The notes beneath the pieces were generated by a model that saw only the letters and a program-made list of their open reading frames with translations, did not search any database and had not been told where the DNA came from. Of a stretch of DNA of 15,492 bases, positions 6,138-13,951 are shown one piece after another. The stretch comes from Clostridium sp. CAG:167. GTDB taxonomy: Bacteria; Bacillota; Clostridia; Lachnospirales; Lachnospiraceae. Positions within the stretch are counted from its first letter, which is position 1, and each line of letters begins with the position of its first letter. The stretch covers positions 1-15,492 of the forward strand of contig HF998327.1 of assembly GCA_000433735.1 (NCBI GenBank), written 5' to 3'. The translations under genes and the position numbers were made by a program.

Positions 6138-6194
6138 TCTTATCTCCAATCCTTTTGCTTATGATATCCATTCTCTATCACAAGCAGCACCTTC

Positions 6195-7373
6195 TCAGGA
6201 ATTGGATGAAGGTTTTTTGCCAAATGTGACTTGAATGGTTTTTTCTTTATATGATCCTTCTGAATTTATTTTTACAGTAATCGTACCCTTTTCACCGGCC
6301 TTGCACTGAGACAGTTTTTCCTGAAGATCTGTCAGGGTTTTTACTTCTTTTCCGTTGATACCGGTAATAATATATCCAGACCGGATTCCTGCTTTTTCTG
6401 CCGGTGATCCACTGGTAACCTCAGAAACATAGATGCCTTCCGGAAGACCATATGCTTTTACATATTCACTGGTAACATCCCGTCCTGTAATGCCAAGATA
6501 TGCCTGCTCGGATGCATCTACCGTTTTCTGGTTCATTAACTCTTCCAGAATGGATTCTGCCGTTGCCATGGGGATAGCAAATCCCATGCCTTCTACTTCT
6601 TCCGATGCAAATTTAGAAGAGTTGATACCGATTACTTCACCTTTGCTGTTAACCAAAGCACCTCCGCTGTTTCCCGGGTTGATGGCGGCATCCGTCTGAA
6701 GAAGTTTTACACTGCTGCTGTCTTCTGAATCGATCTCTCTGTCTTTTGCACTAATGTATCCAACTGTTACACTGGTTCCATAACCTAATGCATTACCAAT
6801 GGCAATGGCCTGTTCGCCTACCTTTGTCTTGGTACTGTCACCGATGGCAGCAATTTTTACACTGCTTAATGTCTCAGAAGAAAGGGAAGACATGTCCACT
6901 TCTACTATCGCCAGATCCTTGGATGAATCCGTACCTTTTACGGTTGCTTTTGCTGTCTTTTTATTGTTAAAAGTAATGGTAACAGAGGTAGCACCTTCGA
7001 TCACATGATTGTTGGTTGCGATATACATTTTGTTATTTTTCTCTGCTATGATAATACCGGATCCACTGCCTTTAGTTTCCTGTTGCTGCTGTTGACCAAA
7101 CATAGAATATCCTGTGGTAGTCTGCGCTGTTACATCAATGGCTACGATAGAAGGAAGAACCTGCTCCGCTACCGTAGTAACATCGGAAGTTCCGGTGGAT
7201 GCTGCTGTAGAAACCACATTAGTTGTGGCAATCTTTGCTGTGTCCTGACTCTCACTTACCTGTGATTCCTGGGCAGTTAACGCTCCTGTTGCATAGTTAA
7301 CACCCTGAAAAGCCCCTCCTGCTAATACTCCAAATGCAGTTGCACATGCAACTAATTTTATCATCTTTTTCAT
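6195..7373 (-). CDS. htrA: HtrA/DegP-type serine protease with one PDZ domain
   Basis: This is a 392-residue envelope protease. Residues 1-30 form a basic, hydrophobic export signal or membrane anchor (MKKMIKLVACATAFGVLAGG). A low-complexity Ser/Thr/Gln-rich linker (about 31-65) follows. The trypsin-like domain (about 66-285) carries the catalytic triad: His123 (NNHVIEG), Asp153 (SKDLAIVE) and Ser236 (NPGNSGGAL). One PDZ domain spans about 290-385 (YLGITGRDV, GSPAEKAGIRSGYIITGING). A short QQQQQ run lies at 94-98. HtrA proteases degrade misfolded proteins outside the membrane and are usually stress-induced. The start is the ATG at 7373, 10 nt after AAAGGA; a GTG at 7382 is too close to that SD. 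The promoter region has phased repeats suggesting an activator (7406-7482). No regulator gene is adjacent. Confidence 0.95.
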   Translation of the reverse strand: MKKMIKLVACATAFGVLAGGAFQGVNYATGALTAQESQVSESQDTAKIATTNVVSTAASTGTSDVTTVAEQVLPSIVAIDVTAQTTTGYSMFGQQQQQETKGSGSGIIIAEKNNKMYIATNNHVIEGATSVTITFNNKKTAKATVKGTDSSKDLAIVEVDMSSLSSETLSSVKIAAIGDSTKTKVGEQAIAIGNALGYGTSVTVGYISAKDREIDSEDSSSVKLLQTDAAINPGNSGGALVNSKGEVIGINSSKFASEEVEGMGFAIPMATAESILEELMNQKTVDASEQAYLGITGRDVTSEYVKAYGLPEGIYVSEVTSGSPAEKAGIRSGYIITGINGKEVKTLTDLQEKLSQCKAGEKGTITVKINSEGSYKEKTIQVTFGKKPSSNS

Positions 7374-7405
7374 ATGAAACACATCCTTTCGTTTTGTATG
7401 TACTT

Positions 7406-7482
7406 ATCATAACGAAAAAATGTGTGTTGATTTTGAAGGGTTTTTGTATGGTTTGTGTTGAAAATATGATGAAACTGTGAAG
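7406..7482 (-). promoter_or_regulatory. htrA promoter region with phased direct repeats
   Basis: On the minus strand a TATGAT -10 (7411-7406) has no -35 at 17 bp (AAAATC). In its place are repeated elements: CTTCAAAA (7438-7431) and ATACAAAA (7449-7442), 11 bp apart, and two copies of TCAACACA (7461-7454 and 7430-7423), 31 bp apart. CTTCACAG lies further upstream (7482-7475). Spacings of 11 and 31 bp place copies on one DNA face, as expected for an OmpR/PhoB-type response regulator replacing the -35 contact. The regulator is unknown. Confidence 0.45.
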
Positions 7483-7488
7483 CCCTTT

Positions 7489-8622
7489 TTACACCCGGAA
7501 GTTTCCTAAAACCCGCATTGCTGCTGATTCTTCCTTTACTCCCCGCAGTGCGTTGCTCATCGCCGGATCATCCAGATTTCCTTCCACATCCAGGAAAAAA
7601 CGATATTCCCAGTTGCGTCCCGGTATCGGTCTGGATTCGATCAGGGTAAGGTTTAACCCATTATACAAAAAATGAGACAAGATCCGGCACAAAGATCCAC
7701 TTTGATGAGGCAGTTCAATACACATTGCCACACGATTGCTTTCCTTTGTATACAGCTGTTTCGGACCTATAATAATAAAACGGGTACAGTTGTTTTTTTC
7801 TGACTGTATATCCTCTGCCAGCACCTTCAGCCCATATTCTTTTGCCGCCCGGCGGCTGGCGATAGCTCCCTGGGATAAATCTCCGTCTTCGGCTACTCTT
7901 TTTGCCGCCTCGGCAGTGGACGCATACTCCACTCCGGTCATCTCCAGATGAACATCCAGAAATTCTCTGCTTTGAAGCAGCCCCTGCGGATGGGAGTACA
8001 CCGTCCTGATAGTGTCTAATCCTGCTCCTTCCAATCCCAGCAGACACTGGTTTATCTTCATGACATAATGACCTACAATAGCATTGTCATAATTTAAAAG
8101 CAGATCATAATTGGCGGTGATTCCTCCTGTAGATGAATTTTCAATAGGCAGCACGCCAAAGTCTGCTTTTTCCTCTTTGACAGCCTCCATAACTCCCTGA
8201 AAACTGCGGCAGCTCACTCCATTTACCTGCGCTCCGAATACTTCCTCCATAGCCTGCTGTGTATGTGTTCCCGGTACACCAAAATAATATACCGTAGGAT
8301 TTTTTTTCTGGAATACATTCTCTACCTTTTCAAAATCTGTCACCTTCTCAGAACCACGAAGCACGCCGTACTGGTATTTTCGACTGATGGACATGATCTG
8401 GCTGAACAGTTCTCTGACAGCCCTTTCATTAAACTCTCCGTGAGAAAGTTTTCCCAAAGCATCCAGTTTCTGGTCTTCTCTTTCCTTATCAAAAACAGCC
8501 TTTCCTGTCTCCATCTTATATTTAGCCACTTCATTGGCTGCTTCCATTCTTTTTTCAAACAGCCCTACGATCTCACTGTCAATTTTGTCAATTTCCCTGC
8601 GGGTAACCGATAAATCAATCAT
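7489..8622 (-). CDS. pheA: bifunctional chorismate mutase / prephenate dehydratase
   Basis: This is a 377-residue fusion for phenylalanine synthesis. Residues 1-85 are an AroQ-type chorismate mutase (VTRREIDKIDSEIVGLFEKR, KYKMETGKAVFDKERE). Prephenate dehydratase spans about 109-285, with FGVPGTHTQQA, LPIENSSTGGI (158-168) and the catalytic CTRF (279-282). A C-terminal ACT domain (about 296-375) carries ESRPIPGRNWEYRFF (329-343), the Phe-binding regulatory motif, so feedback inhibition by phenylalanine is expected. It converts chorismate to prephenate and then phenylpyruvate. The ATG at 8622 overlaps the stop of folBK as ATGA and has the SD AAAGGAG, so it is translationally coupled to the folate genes upstream. 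No terminator is visible in the 115 bp before htrA, so read-through into htrA is possible. Confidence 0.97.
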   Translation of the reverse strand: MIDLSVTRREIDKIDSEIVGLFEKRMEAANEVAKYKMETGKAVFDKEREDQKLDALGKLSHGEFNERAVRELFSQIMSISRKYQYGVLRGSEKVTDFEKVENVFQKKNPTVYYFGVPGTHTQQAMEEVFGAQVNGVSCRSFQGVMEAVKEEKADFGVLPIENSSTGGITANYDLLLNYDNAIVGHYVMKINQCLLGLEGAGLDTIRTVYSHPQGLLQSREFLDVHLEMTGVEYASTAEAAKRVAEDGDLSQGAIASRRAAKEYGLKVLAEDIQSEKNNCTRFIIIGPKQLYTKESNRVAMCIELPHQSGSLCRILSHFLYNGLNLTLIESRPIPGRNWEYRFFLDVEGNLDDPAMSNALRGVKEESAAMRVLGNFRV

Positions 8623-9443
8623 TGGTCTTTCTCCTTTAACTCTAAATACATTTTCTCCACTGTGGTTCCAAGTACCGGATGACGCACCCAGGGTGCCAGC
8701 TGCCTTAACGGCTCCAGTACAAACATTCTCTTATGCATCTCTCTGTGGGGAATGATCAACTCTTCTGTTTCTATCACCTGGTCCTCATACAAAAGGATAT
8801 CCAGATCAATGGTGCGGGGTCCCCAGTGGATTTCCCGCGTTCTCTGTCCCCTCTCTTCTGTCTCGTGGATTCTTTTTAACAACTCTTCCGGTGAATACAG
8901 CGTCCGAAGACGAACCGCCCCATTAAGGAAATCCGGCTGATCCGTATAACCATAAGGTTTTGTTTCCAGCAAAGAAGAGCAGACAACATTCCTGATTTTT
9001 TTATCTTTTCTTAAATCTGTCAGAGCCTCTTCTATATAGTTCTGCCGGTCACCCAGATTTGACCCAATGGAAAGATACACAGTCTTCCAGCCTCTCTTTA
9101 CCGTAACACTGACCGTGTCCAGCGGGAGAAGAACAGGCGCCCACGGTTTTTTGATCGTTACCTCTGCCTGATCCACCCGGTCAAATTCCAGCAGAATATC
9201 CATGGCCAGATGCTGGGCGGCGGCCTCTATCAGTTTATAATCCTTTTCTTTCATTTTGCGCTCTGCAAAATGGCAGATGTCCGCATAATTTACCGAAAGA
9301 GAAAGATCATCCTTTTCTCCTGCTGCTTTTGTATCAGTATACAACTGGATAGACACTAAAAACTTCTGCCCCAGAGCTGTCTCTTCTTCCAGTACGCCAT
9401 GATGACAGTATATCTCCAAATCTTTAATACATATCCGATCCAT
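8619..9443 (-). CDS. folK: dihydroneopterin aldolase / HPPK fusion (FolB-FolK)
   Basis: This 274-residue protein joins two consecutive folate enzymes. Residues 1-117 are dihydroneopterin aldolase (FolB): CHHGVLEEETALGQKF (13-28), VNYADI (51-56) and TIKKPWAP (96-103). Residues 121-274 are 6-hydroxymethyl-dihydropterin pyrophosphokinase (FolK): YLSIGSNLGDR (123-133), KPYGYTDQPDFLNGAV (162-177), WGPRTIDLDILLY (207-219) and IPHREMHKRMFVLEPL (231-246). Together they convert dihydroneopterin to the pyrophosphorylated pterin used by FolP. Similar FolB-FolK fusions are known, for example pneumococcal SulD. The ATG at 9443 has the SD GAGGTGA. It lies 17 bp after folP and overlaps pheA by 4 bp, so it is firmly inside the folE-folP-folBK-pheA operon. 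Confidence 0.96.
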   Translation of the reverse strand: MDRICIKDLEIYCHHGVLEEETALGQKFLVSIQLYTDTKAAGEKDDLSLSVNYADICHFAERKMKEKDYKLIEAAAQHLAMDILLEFDRVDQAEVTIKKPWAPVLLPLDTVSVTVKRGWKTVYLSIGSNLGDRQNYIEEALTDLRKDKKIRNVVCSSLLETKPYGYTDQPDFLNGAVRLRTLYSPEELLKRIHETEERGQRTREIHWGPRTIDLDILLYEDQVIETEELIIPHREMHKRMFVLEPLRQLAPWVRHPVLGTTVEKMYLELKEKDQ

Positions 9444-9460
9444 TGTTTCACCTCTGTATT

Positions 9461-10267
9461 TTATGAATGTAAAATAGCATCCGTCATTTTTAATGCACGG
9501 ACATTTTTCTCTACATCATGCACCCGTACAAACTGACATCCTTTGATGGCTCCCAGAACACTGGTGGCTAATGTTCCTTCTTCCCTCTCATCCACCGGCA
9601 GGTCCAGCGTCAGGCCAATGACACTCTTTCTGGAAGTGCCTAACAGCACTGGGTATCCCATGTCCACAATCTCTTCCAAATGGTTCATTACCATAAGATT
9701 TTGTTCATAAGTCTTTCCAAACCCTACTCCCGGATCCAGCATGATGTTTTCTTTTTTTACTCCGTATTTTTCAGCTATATCCAGACTGATCTGAAGATCT
9801 TTTTTCACATCTTCCATAAAATCATCATAATCAAGGTTGTCTCTGTTATGCATAAGGCACACCGGCACATCATACTCTGCCGCCAGTTCCGCCATTTTTT
9901 CATCATAACGAAATCCCCAGATGTCATTTAAAAGGTCTGCTCCCGCCTCCAGTGCTGCTTTTGCCACAACTGATTTGTATGTGTCAATGGATACCGGTAT
10001 ATCAAATTTCTTTTTTATTTCCCGGATAACAGGAACAACTCTTTTAATCTCTTCTTCATCACCAATCTGTACATGGCCCGGCCTGGTGGACTCGCCTCCC
10101 ACATCAATGATATCAGCTCCCTGCTGTATCATTTTTTCTGCCTGCTCCATCGCTTTATCTATACTGGTATAGCTTCCGCCATCCGAGAAAGAATCCGGTG
10201 TCACATTTAAAATTCCCATAACATAGGTTTTTTCCGATGGTTCAAAAATTTTATTTCCTATTTTCAA
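9461..10267 (-). CDS. folP: dihydropteroate synthase
   Basis: This is a 268-residue TIM-barrel enzyme that joins the FolK product to p-aminobenzoate, giving dihydropteroate; it is the sulfonamide target. Signatures are ILNVTPDSFSDGGSY (19-33), VGGESTRPG (56-64), LLNDIWGFRYDEKM, MLDPGVGFGKTYEQN, LLGTSRKSVIG and the C-terminal FVRVHDVEKN. The start is TTG at 10267-10265, 8 nt after AGAGG (10280-10276). The next in-frame Met is residue 17, too close to the first motif, so TTG is the better choice. It lies 18 bp after folE and 17 bp before folBK in a tight operon. Confidence 0.97.
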   Translation of the reverse strand: MKIGNKIFEPSEKTYVMGILNVTPDSFSDGGSYTSIDKAMEQAEKMIQQGADIIDVGGESTRPGHVQIGDEEEIKRVVPVIREIKKKFDIPVSIDTYKSVVAKAALEAGADLLNDIWGFRYDEKMAELAAEYDVPVCLMHNRDNLDYDDFMEDVKKDLQISLDIAEKYGVKKENIMLDPGVGFGKTYEQNLMVMNHLEEIVDMGYPVLLGTSRKSVIGLTLDLPVDEREEGTLATSVLGAIKGCQFVRVHDVEKNVRALKMTDAILHS

Positions 10268-10285
10268 AGCTGTATCCTCTCTTTC

Positions 10286-10840
10286 TTATGCACGAAGCAT
10301 TCCCATAAACATAGCCCGAAGACTTTCATCTGTTTCAAACCTGCCAAGCACTTTGTAGGTAACTGTTTTAGTGCCCGGTTTTTGCACGCCCCTCATCGTC
10401 ATGCACATGTGCTCCGCTTCTATCATGACCATAACTCCCTTAGGCTTTAACTCTTCCCAGACAGCCTGGGCGATCTGACCTGTAAGCTGCTCCTGGATCT
10501 GGGCTCTTCTGGCAAATACTTCTACCACTCTTGCCAGCTTGCTTAGTCCCACTACTTCTCCATCTGGAATATAGGCAATATGAACTTTCCCGTAAAATGG
10601 CAGAAAATGATGTTCACATACAGAATAAAATTGTATGTCTTTTTCTAATACAATATCTCCTGTCTCAGCATGAAATGTACGGCTTAAAGGCTCCGATGCT
10701 TCCTGACTGTATCCACCAAAAAGCTGGTCACACATTACAGAAATCCGGTGAGGCGTATCTTTCAGTCCCTCTCTCTCCGGATTTTCACCGATTCCTTCTA
10801 AAAAAAGTTTTACCGCCTGCTCTATCTTTTTATGATCCAT
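10286..10840 (-). CDS. folE: GTP cyclohydrolase I
   Basis: This 184-residue enzyme opens the pterin branch of folate synthesis, turning GTP into dihydroneopterin triphosphate. The zinc site is visible: Cys75 and His78 in SVCEHHFLPFYGK, and Cys146 in MCMTMRGVQKPGT. Other family stretches are ENPEREGLKDTPHR (19-32) and GLSKLARVVEVFARRAQIQE (98-117). The length is typical of the bacterial enzyme. The ATG at 10840 has a strong SD (GGAGGATATAG). It is first in the folE-folP-folBK-pheA operon, with its own promoter (10882-10911) and a leader of about 35 nt, too short to hold a tetrahydrofolate riboswitch. Confidence 0.98.
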   Translation of the reverse strand: MDHKKIEQAVKLFLEGIGENPEREGLKDTPHRISVMCDQLFGGYSQEASEPLSRTFHAETGDIVLEKDIQFYSVCEHHFLPFYGKVHIAYIPDGEVVGLSKLARVVEVFARRAQIQEQLTGQIAQAVWEELKPKGVMVMIEAEHMCMTMRGVQKPGTKTVTYKVLGRFETDESLRAMFMGMLRA

Positions 10841-10881
10841 GATCTATATCCTCCATCCGTCCATATTACATTGGTTTTACT

Positions 10882-10911
10882 ATTATAACACAATCCTCTG
10901 AACGATTCCAA
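10882..10911 (-). promoter_or_regulatory. promoter of the folE-folP-folBK-pheA operon
   Basis: On the minus strand, TTGGAA (10911-10906) and a perfect TATAAT (10887-10882) are separated by 18 bp, with a TGT extension directly before the -10. It starts about 10 nt after the ybaK stop codon with no terminator between them, so the folate operon may also receive read-through from folC-ybaK. Confidence 0.75.
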
Positions 10912-10920
10912 CATATTCTG

Positions 10921-11409
10921 CTACGATACAATTATATCTGCGCTTTTTCCTTTTGTTACTTTCAAAAAATCAGAAGGTGCGATTAAAATCTGCGTTCCCA
11001 GTTTTCCTCCACTGACAATGATCTGGTCAAACTGCAGCGCCGACTCATGTAATACCGTATCATATTGTTTTTTCATTCCAATGGCCGTACAGCCTCCCCG
11101 GATATAACCGGTTACCGATTGAATATCCTTTACATGAACCATCTCCAGAGATTTCTCATTGACCACCCTGGCCGCCTTTTTCAAATCAACTTCTTTATCC
11201 ACAGGCAGCACAAATACATGATATTCCTTACTTTTTCCCTGCATTACCAAAGTCTTAAAACTCTGTTCATATGGCTGATGTAAAAAATCTGCTATGTGAA
11301 CACCGTCTATAAACTCTTGACAGTCATAAGTGTTGACAGTAAACGGTATCTTATTTTTTTCCAGGATTCTCATTGCATTGGTCTTAGCTGTTTTCTCTTT
11401 TTTCGCCAT
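10921..11409 (-). CDS. ybaK: YbaK/EbsC-family aminoacyl-tRNA deacylase (probable Cys-tRNA(Pro) deacylase)
   Basis: This is a 162-residue protein of the YbaK/ProX editing family. It begins KTNAMRILEKNKIPFTVNTY (9-28), carries the conserved Lys52 in SFKTLVMQ, and has VLPVDKEVDLKKAARVV (67-83) and GYIRGGCTAIGMKK (101-114), which form the substrate pocket. Such proteins remove cysteine from mischarged Cys-tRNA(Pro) in trans. The GGCTA and Lys residues favour the YbaK (Cys-specific) branch over ProXp-ala, but the substrate is inferred from family. The ATG at 11409 is preceded by AGGAAC within a GGAGG-rich stretch inside folC, and the genes overlap by 26 bp, so translation is probably coupled to folC. 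A link between this enzyme and folate synthesis is not obvious. Confidence 0.93.
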   Translation of the reverse strand: MAKKEKTAKTNAMRILEKNKIPFTVNTYDCQEFIDGVHIADFLHQPYEQSFKTLVMQGKSKEYHVFVLPVDKEVDLKKAARVVNEKSLEMVHVKDIQSVTGYIRGGCTAIGMKKQYDTVLHESALQFDQIIVSGGKLGTQILIAPSDFLKVTKGKSADIIVS

Positions 11410-12694
11410 GATCCTGTTCCTCCCATTCTTTTAATGATTGTAAAAATGATAAACTGCCGAAGATTACAATAACGTCTTCTTTGGCAGATTTTTCTCTGGT
11501 TTTTTTCAAGGCCTCTGCCGGCAGATCTTCTGTCCTTACTTTTTCCATTCCATAGTCCTTCCAGACTTTGGCAACCAGTGCAGGCTCTTCAGACCGCACG
11601 CCTCTGGCTCTGGTAACCGTTACATCGGCAAAGGTATCCTTTAAGATCTCTATAATATGTTTGTAGTCTTTATCCTTAAAGACTCCCATGATCCCATGTA
11701 TCGTACGATCCGGAAAATAATTTTCGATGGCATTTTTTAAAGCACCGGCCCCCTGGGGATTATGTGCTCCATCTACTATAACCACAGGATTTTTCTCCCA
11801 TATTTCAAACCTTCCGGGCCATTGTGCCTTTTCTAATCCCTTTCTTATCACCTCTTCTGACGGCCGTAAATAGTCAGGCAGAGCGAGACATATTTCCCAT
11901 ACCGCCGAAGCATTCTCCACTTGATGTTTCCCCAGCATATGAATCGTTGTTTTTAAATGGTCCTTATAAATAAACTGTGTACCATCAAGGGAACTTTCTA
12001 TAATCTTTATATCCGGTTTTACTTCCAGGAGTACTGCACCACATGCTTCACATTGTTTCTTTAAAACCTCTCTTACTTTCTCATCCTGAAAACCACTGAC
12101 TGCGACACTGCCTTTTATGATTCCCGCTTTCTTTTCTGCAATCTCAGTAAGAGTATTTCCCAACATACCCATATGATCCATAGCAATAGGTGTAATAACC
12201 GATACAAGTGGTGTACCGATAATATTGGTGGCATCATCCACTCCTCCCAGTCCCACCTCCAGTACAACAACATCACAGTCCCACCGGGCAAACATCATAA
12301 AGGCCATGGCTGTCTCAAGTTCAAAGGCTGTTGGAAGTTCTTTTCCCTGTTGCTGCCATTTTCTGCAGACAACTTCCATTTTTTCCACACAGGAGATCAG
12401 TTCCTCTTTTGAAATATAATGGATTTCTTCTTTGTCCTGGCGTTGTATCATTTCTTCATATTCAAAAACCCAGGGTGAACAATACCGTCCTACAATACTG
12501 CCACTTTCTGCCAGCACACTGGCAGTCATAGCTGACACAGATCCCTTTCCATTGGTTCCTGCCACATGGATAAAGGCCGTTTTTTCCTGTGGATCTCCCA
12601 GTTCCTTCATAAAAGATCTCATACGGTCAAGGCCAAGTTCAATTCCTCTTCCCGCGGTCTGACTCAAAAAAAATCTTGCTTCTTCGTACTGCAT
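11384..12694 (-). CDS. folC: dihydrofolate synthase / folylpolyglutamate synthase
   Basis: This is a 436-residue Mur-ligase-type enzyme that adds glutamate to dihydropteroate and then extends polyglutamate tails on folates. The P-loop is HVAGTNGKGSVSA (43-55). VVVLEVGLGGVDDATN, ITPIAMDHMGMLG and VIVDGAHNPQGAGALK are further FolC signatures. The start is the ATG at 12694, 6 nt after AAAAGG. An in-frame ATG at 12715 has no SD, lies directly after the serA terminator, and would only add MERKRKH. No convincing promoter is visible between the serA terminator and this start, so the transcript source is unclear. It overlaps ybaK by 26 bp at its 3' end and is separate from, but adjacent to, the folE operon. 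Confidence 0.96.
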   Translation of the reverse strand: MQYEEARFFLSQTAGRGIELGLDRMRSFMKELGDPQEKTAFIHVAGTNGKGSVSAMTASVLAESGSIVGRYCSPWVFEYEEMIQRQDKEEIHYISKEELISCVEKMEVVCRKWQQQGKELPTAFELETAMAFMMFARWDCDVVVLEVGLGGVDDATNIIGTPLVSVITPIAMDHMGMLGNTLTEIAEKKAGIIKGSVAVSGFQDEKVREVLKKQCEACGAVLLEVKPDIKIIESSLDGTQFIYKDHLKTTIHMLGKHQVENASAVWEICLALPDYLRPSEEVIRKGLEKAQWPGRFEIWEKNPVVIVDGAHNPQGAGALKNAIENYFPDRTIHGIMGVFKDKDYKHIIEILKDTFADVTVTRARGVRSEEPALVAKVWKDYGMEKVRTEDLPAEALKKTREKSAKEDVIVIFGSLSFLQSLKEWEEQDHGEKRENS

Positions 12695-12717
12695 ATGTTT
12701 CCTTTTTCTTTCCATTT

Positions 12718-12746
12718 AAAAGGGGCGACCAATAAAATGTCGCCCC
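12718..12746 (-). terminator. intrinsic terminator after serA
   Basis: In the minus-strand RNA, GGGGCGAC (12746-12739) pairs with GUCGCCCC (12729-12722) around a 9-nt loop, followed directly by UUUU (12721-12718). It is a strong GC-rich 8-bp stem with a short U-run, 24 nt after the serA stop. The U-run is only four long, so some read-through into folC is possible. Confidence 0.85.
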
Positions 12747-12769
12747 ACATATTCTCTCTTTTTCACTTC

Positions 12770-13936
12770 TTATTTAATCACACGAACACGGATCACACCG
12801 TCAATGGCTTTCAATTCATTTACAACTTCTTCTGTCACTTTGGAACTAACATCAAAAATTGTGTATGCATAATCGCCGCGGCTCTTGTTGATCATATTTT
12901 CAATATTTACATTGTCTTTAGCAAAAAGACCGGTAAACTGAGTAAGCATATTCGGCACATTTTTGTGTGCTACCGTGACACGTCCTTCAGCAGAACATAC
13001 ACCTGCATCACAGTTTGGATAGTTTACAGAATTTCGGATATTACCGTTTTCCATAAAGTCACGGATCTCGCTGACTGCCATCTTGGCGCAGTTGTCTTCT
13101 GACTCCTGGGTAGAGGCTCCTAAGTGTGGTGTAACGGTTGTGTTTGGCATATTAACTGTATTTGGATTTGGGAAATCCACTACATATTTTGCCACTTTAC
13201 CGGAAGCCAGAGCTTCTTTCATATCTTCTTCATTTACCAGTGTATCACGGGAGAAGTTCAAAAGCACAACGCCGTCTTTCATCTTGTCAAAAGCCTTTTT
13301 ATCAAACATACCTTTGGTAGAATCAAGCAATGGAACATGAACTGTAATATAATCACACATTTCGTAGAGATCTTCATTGCTTTTCACCATCGTTACATCT
13401 CTTGACATGTTCAATGCATTTTCAACAGAAAGATATGGATCACATCCATACACATCCATCCCAAGACGGTTGGCTGCATTAGCTACCAGCACACCGATAG
13501 CTCCCAGACCGATGATTCCAAGTTTTTTACCTTTGATCTCGGTTCCTGCAAAAGCTTTCTTTGCCTTTTCACCGCTTTTAGCAATACCGGCATCATCCTT
13601 ATTGTCTTGACACCATTTGATACCGCCTACGATATCTCTGGCTGCCAGCAGCATAGACGCAATAACCAGTTCCTTTACACCATTTGCATTGGCACCCGGT
13701 GTGTTAAATACAACAATTCCTTTTTTAGCACATTCATCCAACGGAATATTGTTAACACCTGCGCCTGCTCTGGCTACTGCCAGAAGACTTTCCGGCAGAT
13801 CCATATCATGCATTGATGCACTGCGGACCAGCACTGCCTCAGCCTCGCTGAAATTTTCTGTTACTTCGTAATTATCCCCCAGCATTTCCAGTCCACATGC
13901 TGCGATTGGATTTAAACAATTTACTTTGATGCTCAT
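12770..13936 (-). CDS. serA: D-3-phosphoglycerate dehydrogenase (short type with ACT domain)
   Basis: This 388-residue NAD-dependent D-2-hydroxyacid dehydrogenase commits 3-phosphoglycerate to serine. The substrate domain includes VRSASMHDMDLPESLLAVARAG (from residue 37). The Rossmann fold has GKKLGIIGLGAIGVLVANAA (136-155). Arg230 (NFSRDTLV) and the general-acid His271 (VTPHLGAST) are in place. A C-terminal ACT domain (about 318-388) suggests feedback by serine. The catalytic Glu, which normally lies about 29 residues after the Arg in a DVFxxE-type motif, is not seen: the segment reads VVDFPNPNTVNMP (252-264). This matches my memory of a divergent PGDH-like subgroup. Neighbouring serC supports the serine role. 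The ATG at 13936 follows AAGGAGA and GAGG. It is 15 bp after serC and the last gene of its operon. Confidence 0.93.
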   Translation of the reverse strand: MSIKVNCLNPIAACGLEMLGDNYEVTENFSEAEAVLVRSASMHDMDLPESLLAVARAGAGVNNIPLDECAKKGIVVFNTPGANANGVKELVIASMLLAARDIVGGIKWCQDNKDDAGIAKSGEKAKKAFAGTEIKGKKLGIIGLGAIGVLVANAANRLGMDVYGCDPYLSVENALNMSRDVTMVKSNEDLYEMCDYITVHVPLLDSTKGMFDKKAFDKMKDGVVLLNFSRDTLVNEEDMKEALASGKVAKYVVDFPNPNTVNMPNTTVTPHLGASTQESEDNCAKMAVSEIRDFMENGNIRNSVNYPNCDAGVCSAEGRVTVAHKNVPNMLTQFTGLFAKDNVNIENMINKSRGDYAYTIFDVSSKVTEEVVNELKAIDGVIRVRVIK

Positions 13937-13951
13937 ATCCTCTATATCTCC

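Noticed and set aside
5691..6164. 157-codon plus-strand open frame opposite miaB
   Set aside because: It is fully antisense to a complete miaB with all catalytic motifs; no SD or recognisable domain.
6140..6190. Short open frame (GTG start at 6190 or 6181, TAA at 6140) between htrA and miaB that could be a leader peptide
   Set aside because: Only 13-16 codons, a GTG start with a marginal SD, and a different frame from miaB; chance is the simpler reading.
10841..10920. Possible tetrahydrofolate riboswitch before folE
   Set aside because: The predicted leader is about 35 nt, too short for the known THF aptamers, and no matching core was seen.
12566..13102. 178-codon plus-strand open frame across the folC/serA junction
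   Set aside because: It is antisense to two well-supported genes and the serA terminator, has no family resemblance, and shows shadow-frame composition.
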